Positions 1-6,541 are shown, counted from the stretch's first letter. The stretch is 13,694 bases of DNA from DASZZX01 sp036260415 (GCA_036260415.1 DASZZX010000090.1:1-13694), one strand, 5' to 3'. Notes: generated from the letters alone by a model not told the origin. Numbers and translations: made by a program.

Positions 1-8
1 TGACGGCC

Positions 9-42
9 CCCACCGGCGCGGCGCTGACGCGCCGCCGGTGGG
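9..42. terminator. GC-rich hairpin, possible terminator
   Basis: Ten-base arms CCCACCGGCG (9-18) and CGCCGGTGGG (33-42) pair perfectly, and the spacer can add a few inner pairs. It begins six bases after a TGA at 1-3 and there is no T-run after it. That fits a GC-type actinobacterial terminator of a gene ending at the window edge, but the upstream gene is not visible. Confidence 0.4.
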
Positions 43-67
43 AGCAGGGGTGCCGGGGGGCCTCCCG

Positions 68-86
68 GGTGGTCGCGACGACCACC
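68..86. other. Perfect inverted repeat (8-bp arms, 3-nt spacer)
   Basis: GGTGGTCG (68-75) and CGACCACC (79-86) are exact reverse complements around CGA. The compact symmetry could be an operator for a dimeric regulator or a second small hairpin after an unseen left-hand gene. No promoter or gene start can be tied to it. Confidence 0.35.
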
Positions 87-294
87 TGCACGGGCGACCC
101 GGACGCGATGACCGTACCGGACCCGTCCGGAGCGCTCAATCGCGCCGCTGCGCGCAACCCGTCCTCCGCCATCAGGAACCGTAGGGGCTGGGTGCGACAC
201 GGGGGTGGCCGCCCCTCGCTGGTCTGTGGACAGAGCCATCGGCGGGTCTGGACCGCGCCGCCACCGTGGTCCGCACCCGCGGGGCGTGGGCAGG

Positions 295-314
295 GCTCGG
301 GGCCAGGCCCGAGC
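295..314 (-). terminator. Putative terminator of the cupredoxin gene
   Basis: Arms GCTCGGG (295-301) and CCCGAGC (308-314) form a 7-bp all-perfect stem with a 6-nt loop, 17 bases past the cupredoxin stop codon on the minus strand. There is no clear T-tract, as is common for terminators in high-GC actinobacteria. Confidence 0.45.
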
Positions 315-330
315 AGCCCGCTCGCGCAGG

Positions 331-1359
331 TCAGCCCCAGGGCGGCCCGAACAGCACGAGCTTGCCGAAGGCAGCGGCCGATCCCAGGACCGAGGCCACA
401 GCCACGCCGGCGAGCAGCCCGCCTGGCGTTGCCGGTCGGCCACCGGTCGGGATCTCGATGGCGAACTCGTCGGCCGCACCCGGTGAGGGTACCCCTGCGA
501 GTGGGACGGAGCCCGGGTAGCGCAGCGCGGGCGCGACCGCCGGGTCCTCAGCCGTGACGGGACCGAGGTCCGCCGGGAGCGATCTGGTGCCCAACCCGCT
601 CAAGGGCGACACGCGTCGCGGACCCGGAGCGGACGCTGGCTGACCCCCTGACAGCGCCGCGGCGGTCGAACCGGGGGCGGGCTCGAGCGGCAGGGCCTGG
701 GTGGGCGGAGCCTCGCCCGGTGCAGGCGCAGCCGGCCCTTCCGGGTCGCCACCGCCCGGCGCACCACCCTCCGAGGGCAGCTCGGACGGGTCCTCGGTCG
801 GCACGGCGGGAGGACTCTCCGACGGCAACGACGGGCTGGGGGAGGGGTCCTCCGACGGCGTCTCCGCAGCCGCAACGTCGATCACTCCGAGGAACAGCGG
901 CGACACGTCCGACTCGACCTTGGAGTGGTAGCGGTACGAACCCTGTTCGGTGAAGGTCACCACCAACGTGAACGGCGGACGCCGGCATGGGGTCGGGTCG
1001 GCACCACACCGCCGGTCCGAGTCGAACCTCCTCCCCCCATCCTCCAGCGACGTCACCGTGTGGAGGTTCTGGTTCCCTGACGCCCAGACCCACCGGACCG
1101 TGTCGCCTGCGGTGATGCGGGTGCTCGTGGGGATGCCGTTGCCGTCCGCGTCGTTGTCCGAGTATCCCTGGTCGGTCACCGCGACGGTGTACGTGCGCCC
1201 GCTCTGCGCGTGGGCGAGCGGCACCGTGACGGCGAGCAATAGGCCCGCCGCAGCCACCAATCCGGCGATGAGTGCGATCGGATAGCGCTCGGCGACGCCG
1301 CCGCCAGTCCGCCGGCCGATCACACGGCAGGAGGCTTCGAGGCTCGCACGGCGCGCCAT
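331..1359 (-). CDS. Anchored cupredoxin-like protein with degenerate copper site
   Basis: A 342-residue protein predicted to be exported. A long basic N-terminus leads into a hydrophobic segment (about 28-50) ending AHAQ, a likely signal peptide. Residues about 55-163 have the plastocyanin-like pattern: GDTVRWVW, then NLHTVTS with the usual first copper ligand (His100), then a C-terminal GSYRYH...LGVIDV strand pair. In the ligand loop, Cys, His and Met of an amicyanin-spaced C-x2-H-x2-M motif are replaced by Ser146, Glu149 and Val152, so type 1 copper binding is unlikely. An acidic DxDxDG loop (68-73) and a Cys pair (118, 125) are also present. Residues 165-310 are Pro/Ser/Glu-rich, then a C-terminal membrane helix (about 313-335). 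I chose ATG 1359 because it gives the signal peptide and lies 8 nt after a TAGCGT -10 box; a start at 1509 would add an implausible Arg-rich tail. Function unknown; a structural or protein-binding role is inference. Confidence 0.8.
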   Translation of the reverse strand: MARRASLEASCRVIGRRTGGGVAERYPIALIAGLVAAAGLLLAVTVPLAHAQSGRTYTVAVTDQGYSDNDADGNGIPTSTRITAGDTVRWVWASGNQNLHTVTSLEDGGRRFDSDRRCGADPTPCRRPPFTLVVTFTEQGSYRYHSKVESDVSPLFLGVIDVAAAETPSEDPSPSPSLPSESPPAVPTEDPSELPSEGGAPGGGDPEGPAAPAPGEAPPTQALPLEPAPGSTAAALSGGQPASAPGPRRVSPLSGLGTRSLPADLGPVTAEDPAVAPALRYPGSVPLAGVPSPGAADEFAIEIPTGGRPATPGGLLAGVAVASVLGSAAAFGKLVLFGPPWG

Positions 1360-1367
1360 GCGGGCTG

Positions 1368-1373
1368 ACGCTA
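1368..1373 (-). promoter_or_regulatory. TAGCGT -10 box, leaderless start of cupredoxin gene
   Basis: On the minus strand TAGCGT is followed by 8 nt and then the ATG at 1359, the spacing expected if transcription starts at or next to the start codon. No Shine-Dalgarno sequence precedes this ATG, which agrees with leaderless translation. Confidence 0.55.
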
Positions 1374-1517
1374 CCGACCGCCTGCCCTCGACCGGAAGGA
1401 CCTTCGGACAGCCGACCGCGCCGGCGGTGGTCGCCTGGCCACCGTGTGATGTTCCCACGACGTCTCCAACGAGATCGCGGCCACGACGTAACGGCGCACG
1501 GTGGTCCATTCGGGCGG

Positions 1518-3293
1518 TCAGCCCGGCGGCTCCGCGGCGGCTGCGCTGGGGAACGACACGATCGCTGTGGGCGGCAGGTCGATACGGAAGGTCGTCCCGA
1601 CAGGGGCGTCGGCGATCTGGATGTCACCATCGAACGTCTCGACGATCCGGCGGCAGATCGCCAGGCCGATGCCGGTGCCCTCGGGGGTCGCACCCCCTTG
1701 GTCGAGGCGTTCGAAGATGCCGAAGGCGCGCTCGCGGTACTGCGGCGGGATCCCACGCCCGTCGTCAGCCACGGTGACGCTGGCCCCTCCGTCGTTGCTG
1801 GTGGTGGCGCCGACCCGGATCGTGATGTCCGTCCGGCCCCCGTGGCGGACTGCGTTGGTCAGCAGGTTGGTGAACAGCTGCCGCGCGCGGACGGGGTTGA
1901 CGAGCACACAGGGGAGTGCACTGACCTGCACGGTCACGGCGGGATGCGAGCGCCGCACCTCCTCGGCGACGTCCTCGACCAGCCCCCCCAGGTCCAGCTC
2001 CGCCGGTTCCATCTTGACGCGACCGACACGCGACAGCTCCAGCAGGTCGGTCAGCAGGTTCCCCATGTAGTTGGCACTCGCGGCCATCCTCTCGAGGAAG
2101 TGCCGCCCCTCGTCGTCCAGGCGGTCGCCGTACTCGGCGCGCACGATGTCGGCGTACCCCAGCAGGGTGATGATGGGGTTCTTGAGGTCATGGGAGATGC
2201 CGTACACCAGAGCCTCCAGCTCGGCGTTGGCGCGTTCGACCTGCCGGCGTGCCTCCAGCTCCCGGTTGTGCAGCTCCGCGCGCTCGAGCGCCAGGTCGAT
2301 GAACGAACCGAGGCTCTCGACGAGCTCGAGTTCGTCGCGACCGAAGTACGGCGTCGCCGGGCCGACGCGCACGGCCAAGAGACCGCTGCGCAGCCGCAAG
2401 CGCACGACATCGCCCTCTGGTGGATCGTTCGCTGACAGCGCCACGATCAGCCGCTGCGCCTCCTCCGCCTGCATGCCCTGCACGGCGATGACGCGACCGT
2501 CGCGGTCGGCGAGCACCGCACCGTTCACGCCGAACACCTGCTCGAGGAACGGCAGCAGGGCCGATCCCACATCCTCGGGGCTCACGGAGGACACCAGGTG
2601 CAGCTGAGCCTCCCGCAGGGCCCGTTCGGCGGGTCGCCGCCAGATCGCTCGCAACGCTGCCGGCGGGGCGAACCCGAGGTAGAAGAACAACGCCGCCAGC
2701 AGCGCGGCCGACGACGTCAGCAGCTGCGCGCCAGCCGAGTTCCCCCCTGCCGTGGTCCCCGCGGACACCGCCACGAACAGCGCCAGGTTCAGCGCCAACG
2801 CGCCGAGCGACAGCAACCACATGCGGTCACGCACCAGGTTCGGTTGGCCTCGACCGGCTCGCCACAAGCCCACCGCGGTCATCCCCGACAGCACCGACCA
2901 GTAGGCGAGGAAGCCGTACGCGAAGACCACGAAGGCCGCCGATCCCTGCCTTCCCGGATCGAACATGCCCACCGTCCACACCGCGACGAGGCCGAGGGCG
3001 GCGTGGACACCCCGGTCGACCCAGCGGGCCACCACCACGAAGCTGCGCATGAACCGGTAGAGCGCGTAGGGGAACAGTGCCAGCACGAGCACGTTCAGGC
3101 GCTGGGCCCACAGGGGGGCGTCGTCGGGGATGGCCCGGCCCATCACCACGACGAAGGCGAGCGTGCTGAAGGTCGCCGCCAGCCACATGACGGGGCGCCC
3201 GCCCCGCGACCGCCACTGCCACAGCGCCACGATCGCGAGCGCGGCGAAGGCCAGCACCTGGGCATTGTGGAGCGCCCCCAGGAGCTGCTGCAC
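1518..3293 (-). CDS. Seven-helix membrane sensor histidine kinase (HisKA), orphan
   Basis: A 591-residue sensor kinase that should autophosphorylate on His368 and pass phosphate to an unseen response regulator. About seven hydrophobic segments fill residues 1-210. A GAF-like linker follows (about 225-340), then a coiled linker and the HisKA box ISHDLKNPIITLLGY with His368. The ATPase domain has the N box (NLLTNAVRHG, near 476-485), G1 (DDGRG, 510-514), F box (FGIFERL) and G2 (GTGIGL, 539-544), so it looks catalytically intact. The phrase ELSRVGR and the HDLKNP box recall phytochrome-type kinases that often serve single-domain regulators (family knowledge, moderate). GTG 3293 was chosen because AGGAGG (3298-3303) lies 4 nt upstream; the open frame reaches 3422 but the extra residues look non-coding. 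No receiver gene adjoins it on the same transcript except the NarL-type one, which already has its own kinase. Confidence 0.93.
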   Translation of the reverse strand: MQQLLGALHNAQVLAFAALAIVALWQWRSRGGRPVMWLAATFSTLAFVVVMGRAIPDDAPLWAQRLNVLVLALFPYALYRFMRSFVVVARWVDRGVHAALGLVAVWTVGMFDPGRQGSAAFVVFAYGFLAYWSVLSGMTAVGLWRAGRGQPNLVRDRMWLLSLGALALNLALFVAVSAGTTAGGNSAGAQLLTSSAALLAALFFYLGFAPPAALRAIWRRPAERALREAQLHLVSSVSPEDVGSALLPFLEQVFGVNGAVLADRDGRVIAVQGMQAEEAQRLIVALSANDPPEGDVVRLRLRSGLLAVRVGPATPYFGRDELELVESLGSFIDLALERAELHNRELEARRQVERANAELEALVYGISHDLKNPIITLLGYADIVRAEYGDRLDDEGRHFLERMAASANYMGNLLTDLLELSRVGRVKMEPAELDLGGLVEDVAEEVRRSHPAVTVQVSALPCVLVNPVRARQLFTNLLTNAVRHGGRTDITIRVGATTSNDGGASVTVADDGRGIPPQYRERAFGIFERLDQGGATPEGTGIGLAICRRIVETFDGDIQIADAPVGTTFRIDLPPTAIVSFPSAAAAEPPG

Positions 3294-3341
3294 AGGGCCT
3301 CCTGTCACCGGGCCGGGAGGCCAGGTCGGCCGTCGGGCCGG

Positions 3342-3347
3342 AGGGTA
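3342..3347 (-). promoter_or_regulatory. Possible -10 box (TACCCT) for the orphan kinase
   Basis: TACCCT on the minus strand fits the TANNNT consensus and would give a leader of about 40 nt containing the AGGAGG site before GTG 3293. No good -35 element is seen, so this is tentative. Confidence 0.3.
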
Positions 3348-3487
3348 ACGGCTGCCGGGGTGTCCGTCCCGGTTGCACGCTGCGATCGGGCTGTCGCGGT
3401 CAGGCGCGGACGCGGTCCTCAAGGCCGGAGAGCGGGCGAAACGGATAACCAGCCGTTGGAATCAGCGACCCTGCCCGGCCTCCCTTG

Positions 3488-3665
3488 CGGATCGTGCGTC
3501 CCCGCGGGCACCGGTGACAGCCACCACGCACGATCCGAACACCCACCGGGACAGGCCCACCTCCCCCTCCCCGATCGTGCGTCCCCCTGGGCACCGGTGA
3601 CCGCCACCACGCACGATCCGAACACCCACCGGACGGACCACCTCCCCCTCCCCGATCGTGCGGTC
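3488..3665. repeat. Palindromic tandem repeat, about 2.1 units of 81-83 bp
   Basis: GATCGTGCGT starts at 3490 and 3573, and a truncated copy GATCGTGCG starts at 3654, giving periods of 83 and 81 bp. Each full unit also carries the reverse complement (ACGCACGATC) about 36 bp downstream, so arms alternate forward, reverse, forward, reverse, forward. The first palindrome has 12-bp perfect arms (3488-3499 and 3526-3537), the second 10-bp arms (3573-3582 and 3609-3618). The unit core GGGCACCGGTGAC and the following CCGAACACCCACCGG and CCACCTCCCCCTCCCC blocks are shared. The final arm ends about 7 bases from the response-regulator stop. The role is unknown: REP-like element, mRNA 3' end structure or protein binding array. 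Confidence 0.85.
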
Positions 3666-3668
3666 CCG

Positions 3669-4325
3669 TCACTCGATCCCGTGCTCGACCGCGTAGCGGA
3701 TCAGCTCCTGCTTGCGGTTGAGGTGCAGCTTGTCGAGGATGTTGCGCACGTGGTTCTCGACCGTCTTGGGCGCGATGAACAGCTTCTCGCCCACCTCCCG
3801 GTAGGTGTAGCCACGCGCCACGTGCTGTAGCACCTCCCGTTCACGGTCGCTGAGCGGCTGCGTACCGAGCTGGGCACGGCTGGCCAGCGCTCTGAACTCT
3901 CCCAGCACCAGCGCCGCGAGCGTCGGCGAGAAGACCGGCTCACCGGTGGCCGCGCGGCTCAGAGCTGCCCTCAGCTCGGGGCCAGGCGTCGACTTCACGA
4001 GGTAGCCGATCGCTCCTGCCGCCACCGCGTCCAGTAGGTGGCGCTCCTGCTCGGACACCGTGAGCATCACGATGCGGGTCCGCTCGGCGCACTCCTTGAC
4101 GACCCGGAGCCCACCGCCGCCGGGCATGTGCAGATCGCAGACCACCAGGTCCGGCCGATGCTGGTGGACGGCCGCGATGGCCTCGTCGGCGGTGCCGGCC
4201 TCGGCCACGACCTCGAAGCCCTCGCCCAGGTCAGCACGGACCCCGTCGCGCCAGATCGGGTGATCGTCGGCGAGCACCACCCGCACCGGCGGCGTCCGCG
4301 GCGTCGCCCTCCTCACCTCACCCAC
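3669..4325 (-). CDS. NarL/FixJ-family response regulator (REC + LuxR HTH)
   Basis: A 218-residue two-domain DNA-binding regulator. The receiver domain (about 14-130) has the acidic pair Asp20-Asp21 (VVLADDHPIWRDG), phosphoacceptor Asp64 (VVCDLHMP), Thr89 (MLTVSE) and Lys111 (YLVKST), a complete active site. A LuxR-type helix-turn-helix fills about 157-214: LSDREREVLQHVARGYTYREVG, then KTVENHVRNILDKLHLNRK. The start is GTG 4325 with GGAGGT (4332-4337) 6 nt upstream; this start lies inside the end of the kinase gene and overlaps it by 13 bp, which suggests translational coupling and makes that kinase its partner. A GTG at residue 14 is possible but lacks a better ribosome site. Targets unknown; the repeat array and the orphan kinase lie directly downstream. 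Confidence 0.95.
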   Translation of the reverse strand: MGEVRRATPRTPPVRVVLADDHPIWRDGVRADLGEGFEVVAEAGTADEAIAAVHQHRPDLVVCDLHMPGGGGLRVVKECAERTRIVMLTVSEQERHLLDAVAAGAIGYLVKSTPGPELRAALSRAATGEPVFSPTLAALVLGEFRALASRAQLGTQPLSDREREVLQHVARGYTYREVGEKLFIAPKTVENHVRNILDKLHLNRKQELIRYAVEHGIE

Positions 4326-5404
4326 AGCCGCACCTCCGTCCCCCGCGCCGGTGCGCTCGTGATCTCGACCCGTCCGTCGACGTCCCGCAGCCGTCCACGC
4401 ACGGATCCGGCGATCCCTGCGCCCTCGGGTGTGGTCGCGGGGTCGAAGCCTGTGCCGTCGTCCTTCACCGAGCAGAACACCCCGTCACCGTCGGGCTCGC
4501 AGTAGACGGTGACCCGCCGGGGGGCCCCGTGCTTGCCTGCGTTGGTGAGCGCCTCGCCGACCGCGCCGGCGATGGCCTCGCACCGGGCGGGGTCGAGCGC
4601 CGGGAGGTCGTCGGCCACGAGGACGTCCACCCGCGCCCCGAAGACGTCCTCGAAGCGGGCCGCAGCGGCGCGCAGCGCCGCCCCGAGGTCGGGCGGGGCG
4701 TCGGCGCCGCGCACCGTGTCGCCGAACAGGAACCGGCGCAGCTGCACCTCCTGCTCGCGGGCGAGACGTCCGAGCGCGGGGTCCTGGGTTCGTCGCTCGA
4801 TCACCGCCAGCGTCTGCAGCACGCCGTCGTGGAGGGTCCGTGCCACCTCGTCGCGCGCCCGCGCCGCGGAGATCTCGCGCTCCGCCCGCCGCAGCAGAAC
4901 CACCAGGTACCCCGCCACTCCACCAGCCAACGCGTACAAGACGGTGGTGGACACGAGCGACAGCGTGTGCGCCGCCACCACCAGGTCCGCCCCGTTGAGG
5001 GCCGCCGCACCTGCACGCGACGCACCCATGAGCACGCCCGCCGACAGCCCGGACCAGGGCCCGCCGGCGACCCCGGCCGTCAGCACGCCCGCGAGCGGCC
5101 ACGCCACGCCGAGTGACTGCTCGGGGGTGAACACGTGACCCTGGCCGTACACCACCCCGTCGGCGAGCAGGAGGCAGGCCCCCAGCGCGAGTTCGACGGC
5201 GACCCAGACAGGCGCTGTCAGCGCCCTCCGCCGACGGTGCAGCAGGAGCGTCGCGCCGATGGTCAGGAGCAACGCCATCAAGACCAGCGACACGGCGAGC
5301 CAGCCGGCGGTCAGCCGCCGCCTCGACAGGACCAGGACGGCCGCCATCCAGGCCCACGCCACCCAACGGAAGCCGGCGATGCCGGTCAGGACGCTGCGTT
5401 GCAC
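4313..5404 (-). CDS. Membrane sensor histidine kinase (HisKA_3), NarL-type partner
   Basis: A 363-residue kinase. About six hydrophobic segments occupy residues 8-172, beginning GFRWVAWAWMAAVLVL, which resembles the DUF5931-type sensors of actinobacterial MacS-like kinases (moderate). The dimerisation and phosphoacceptor motif is TLHDGVLQTL with His192; the following Asp193 and Gln197 match the HDxxxQ motif linked to kinase and phosphatase activity in this family. The ATPase part has EALTNAGKHG (Asn288), DDGTGF (315-320) and a GAGIAGSVRGRL G2-like segment. It overlaps the response regulator by 13 bp and is read first. Start GTG 5404 has no Shine-Dalgarno, but TAGCGT lies 6 nt upstream, so the mRNA is probably leaderless. 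Signal unknown; the compact membrane sensor suggests an envelope or membrane stress input. Confidence 0.92.
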   Translation of the reverse strand: MQRSVLTGIAGFRWVAWAWMAAVLVLSRRRLTAGWLAVSLVLMALLLTIGATLLLHRRRRALTAPVWVAVELALGACLLLADGVVYGQGHVFTPEQSLGVAWPLAGVLTAGVAGGPWSGLSAGVLMGASRAGAAALNGADLVVAAHTLSLVSTTVLYALAGGVAGYLVVLLRRAEREISAARARDEVARTLHDGVLQTLAVIERRTQDPALGRLAREQEVQLRRFLFGDTVRGADAPPDLGAALRAAAARFEDVFGARVDVLVADDLPALDPARCEAIAGAVGEALTNAGKHGAPRRVTVYCEPDGDGVFCSVKDDGTGFDPATTPEGAGIAGSVRGRLRDVDGRVEITSAPARGTEVRLWVR

Positions 5405-5410
5405 GCAGGG

Positions 5411-5416
5411 ACGCTA
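5411..5416 (-). promoter_or_regulatory. TAGCGT -10 box, leaderless start of kinase-regulator operon
   Basis: Minus-strand TAGCGT, 6 nt, then GTG 5404. The same hexamer precedes the cupredoxin and low-complexity protein genes. It separates this operon from the gene ending at 5468. Confidence 0.55.
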
Positions 5417-5467
5417 CCCGCCGTGGCGGGGCCTCGAAGTGCTGCCTCCCGCCGCGCGCGTGGCGTG

Positions 5468-6277
5468 TCAGGCGCTGCGTCGGGGCCCGAGCTCGGCGAG
5501 CAACCCGGCGGTCGCCAGGACCAGCAGCGCGGCCGCGACGAGCGCCTGCACACCGATCCGGCCGGGCAGCTGCGGCACGTGCGCGCCGGCCGGTTCGATG
5601 GTGGAACGGGCGGTGGGCGGGGCGGTGGCTGCGATCGGCAGGAGGGCGTCGTCGGCATTCACGGTGGCGACGACCGCGCGACGTGCGTCGGTGCGGAAGC
5701 CGCGCAGGGAGGTCGCCCCCACAGGGGCGCGCAGGCCGTGCAGCGCCAGCGAGGACACGCGTGGTCCCGCCGGCTGGGCCGGCGTGGTGGTCCCGCCCGC
5801 GGGGCGCACCGGCGCGGGTCCCGCGCCGCTCACGGGGTCCCGACCAGGCCTGCCTGGCGACGGGGACCCTTCGGGGTCGTCGGACCCGGTGACCGTGCGC
5901 ACCTCGCCGGTCACGTCCGTGACCAGCTCCTGCACGGGGGAGGGTGCGGGGACGTCCTCGACCGTGTCGAGCGCCTGGTCGAGCGTCTCGCCGAGCACCT
6001 CATCGACCGGCGCCGACGGCGCCAGGGGGACCGGCGCGGCCTCGGCCGGTCCGATCGCCGGCTGGTCCAGGACCTCGGCGAGGTCGGCCGCCAGCTCCTC
6101 GGCCGCCAGCTCCTCGGCGGGCAGCTCCTCGGCGGGCAGCTCCTCGGTCGCCGGACCCTCGGCGGTCGGCTCCCCGCCGCTCTGCAGGTCGCCCTGCGCG
6201 GAGGCGGGCAGGGCCAGCAGCAGGCCGGCCCCGAGCGACGCCGTCAGGGTCAGGAGTCGGCGGATCCGCGTGCCCAT
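5468..6277 (-). CDS. Secreted, C-terminally anchored low-complexity protein
   Basis: Not recognised as a known family. The 269-residue protein has a classic signal peptide (MGTRIRRLL, hydrophobic core, PASAQ near residues 24-28), then an acidic repeat segment of EELPA/EELAA pentapeptides (about 43-62), a Pro/Ala/Gly-rich disordered middle, and a final membrane helix (VQALVAAALLVLATAGLLAEL) with a short basic tail. It should be exported with its bulk outside and anchored at the C-terminus. The layout (signal peptide, low-complexity stalk, C-terminal helix) is the same as in the cupredoxin-like protein, although the globular domain is absent. ATG 6277 was chosen because GGAG (6284-6287) sits 6 nt upstream and the signal peptide starts there; a GTG at 6301 in frame is the alternative. 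It sits just upstream of the sensor kinase, so an envelope role is possible. Confidence 0.75.
   Translation of the reverse strand: MGTRIRRLLTLTASLGAGLLLALPASAQGDLQSGGEPTAEGPATEELPAEELPAEELAAEELAADLAEVLDQPAIGPAEAAPVPLAPSAPVDEVLGETLDQALDTVEDVPAPSPVQELVTDVTGEVRTVTGSDDPEGSPSPGRPGRDPVSGAGPAPVRPAGGTTTPAQPAGPRVSSLALHGLRAPVGATSLRGFRTDARRAVVATVNADDALLPIAATAPPTARSTIEPAGAHVPQLPGRIGVQALVAAALLVLATAGLLAELGPRRSA
6091..6150. repeat. Four 15-bp tandem repeats inside the low-complexity gene
   Basis: Four consecutive units (6091, 6106, 6121, 6136) share the core CAGCTCCTCGG and encode, on the minus strand, the acidic EELPA/EELAA pentapeptides. The 15-bp period keeps the frame, so copy number could change without breaking the protein. 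Confidence 0.85.
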
Positions 6278-6304
6278 CGTCGGCTCCACTCGATGACGCA
6301 CCGT

Positions 6305-6310
6305 ACGCTA
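6305..6310 (-). promoter_or_regulatory. TAGCGT -10 box of the low-complexity protein gene
   Basis: Predicted start of transcription about 7 nt downstream gives a short leader of roughly 20 nt that includes GGAG before ATG 6277. The surrounding 7-mer TACGCTA also offers a plus-strand TANNNT at 6304-6309, so the element is symmetric. Confidence 0.5.
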
Positions 6311-6507
6311 CAGGTGACAACGAGCGTAGGCCCGAAGGGTCACGCGGGTCTAGTACTGAGGGGGGACGAACCGGGTCCGCATGGACGGCGACAGCCCGCT
6401 AACCGCCGTTCACGGACGTACAACCGCCTCCGCGCGGGCGGCAAGCAGCACCGGCCATCGGCCGCTCGCCGACCCGCAACCCGTTCGCCGCGGTCGGGTC
6501 GGCGTCG

Positions 6508-6513
6508 TACGGT
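6508..6513 (+). promoter_or_regulatory. TACGGT -10 box of the CopZ-like gene
   Basis: TACGGT lies 28 nt before ATG 6542, which would leave a leader of about 20 nt containing the GGGAG ribosome site (6530-6534). The same hexamer precedes tyrS and the AlaX gene. No clear metal-regulator operator was recognised around it. Confidence 0.45.
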
Positions 6514-6541
6514 GCGGGGAGCGAAGCGTGGGAGCCACGTC

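Larger units (their letters stand above)
1..330. other. Gene-free leading region with hairpins
   Basis: I see no convincing gene here. Plus-strand frames that cross it continue antisense through the cupredoxin gene and have Arg/Pro/Gly-rich shadow composition. The stretch holds a GC-rich hairpin near the left edge (9-42), a perfect short dyad (68-86), and a hairpin just downstream of the cupredoxin stop (295-314). The first three bases are TGA, which could be the stop of a plus-strand gene lying to the left, but one codon cannot prove this. Confidence 0.6.
3294..3668. other. Gene-free region between kinase and regulator
   Basis: This 375-bp gap carries no supportable gene. Plus-strand frames over it are extensions of antisense shadows. 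It holds the palindromic tandem repeat at 3488-3665, the ribosome binding site of the kinase (AGGAGG, 3298-3303), a possible minus-strand -10 box (3342-3347), and a somewhat less GC-rich segment around 3437-3470 in which AACGG and CCGTT form a weak 5-bp hairpin. I found no tRNA signature. Confidence 0.6.
6278..6541. other. Divergent promoter region, no gene
   Basis: This 264-bp gap separates the divergent low-complexity and CopZ-like genes. It holds -10 candidates for both (6305-6310 minus, 6508-6513 plus) and a symmetric TACGCTA (6304-6310). The plus frame in phase with the CopZ-like gene is open through it but encodes an Arg-rich, non-protein-like string. Confidence 0.55.

Noticed and set aside
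1360..1509. Extended N-terminus of the cupredoxin protein from GTG/ATG 1509
   Set aside because: Adds 50 Arg/Gly-rich residues before the signal peptide and runs over the TAGCGT box.
1272..2435. Long plus-strand open frame (387 residues)
   Set aside because: It is antisense to the cupredoxin and kinase genes, whose domain motifs are unmistakable, and it encodes no recognisable domain.
3437..3480. Possible tRNA or small RNA in the less GC-rich stretch
   Set aside because: No T-loop or acceptor-stem pattern; only a weak 5-bp hairpin.
3488..3665. CRISPR array
   Set aside because: Only about two units with an 81-83 bp period, near-identical spacers and internal palindromes; no cas genes nearby.
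2598..3830. Plus-strand open frame of 410 residues across the repeat array
   Set aside because: His/Gln/Arg/Pro-rich shadow composition, antisense to the kinase and crossing the palindromic repeat; no motif and no convincing ribosome site.
5135..6541. Upstream extension of the CopZ-like frame
   Set aside because: Antisense to two minus-strand genes, Arg/Gly-rich, and beyond the GGGAG ribosome site and -10 box. The HMA domain is complete from 6542.
6314..6541. GTG 6314 as an alternative start for the CopZ-like gene, 4 nt after a TANNNT
   Set aside because: It would add a 76-residue Arg-rich tail unlike any single HMA protein; the spacing is also too short for a leaderless start.
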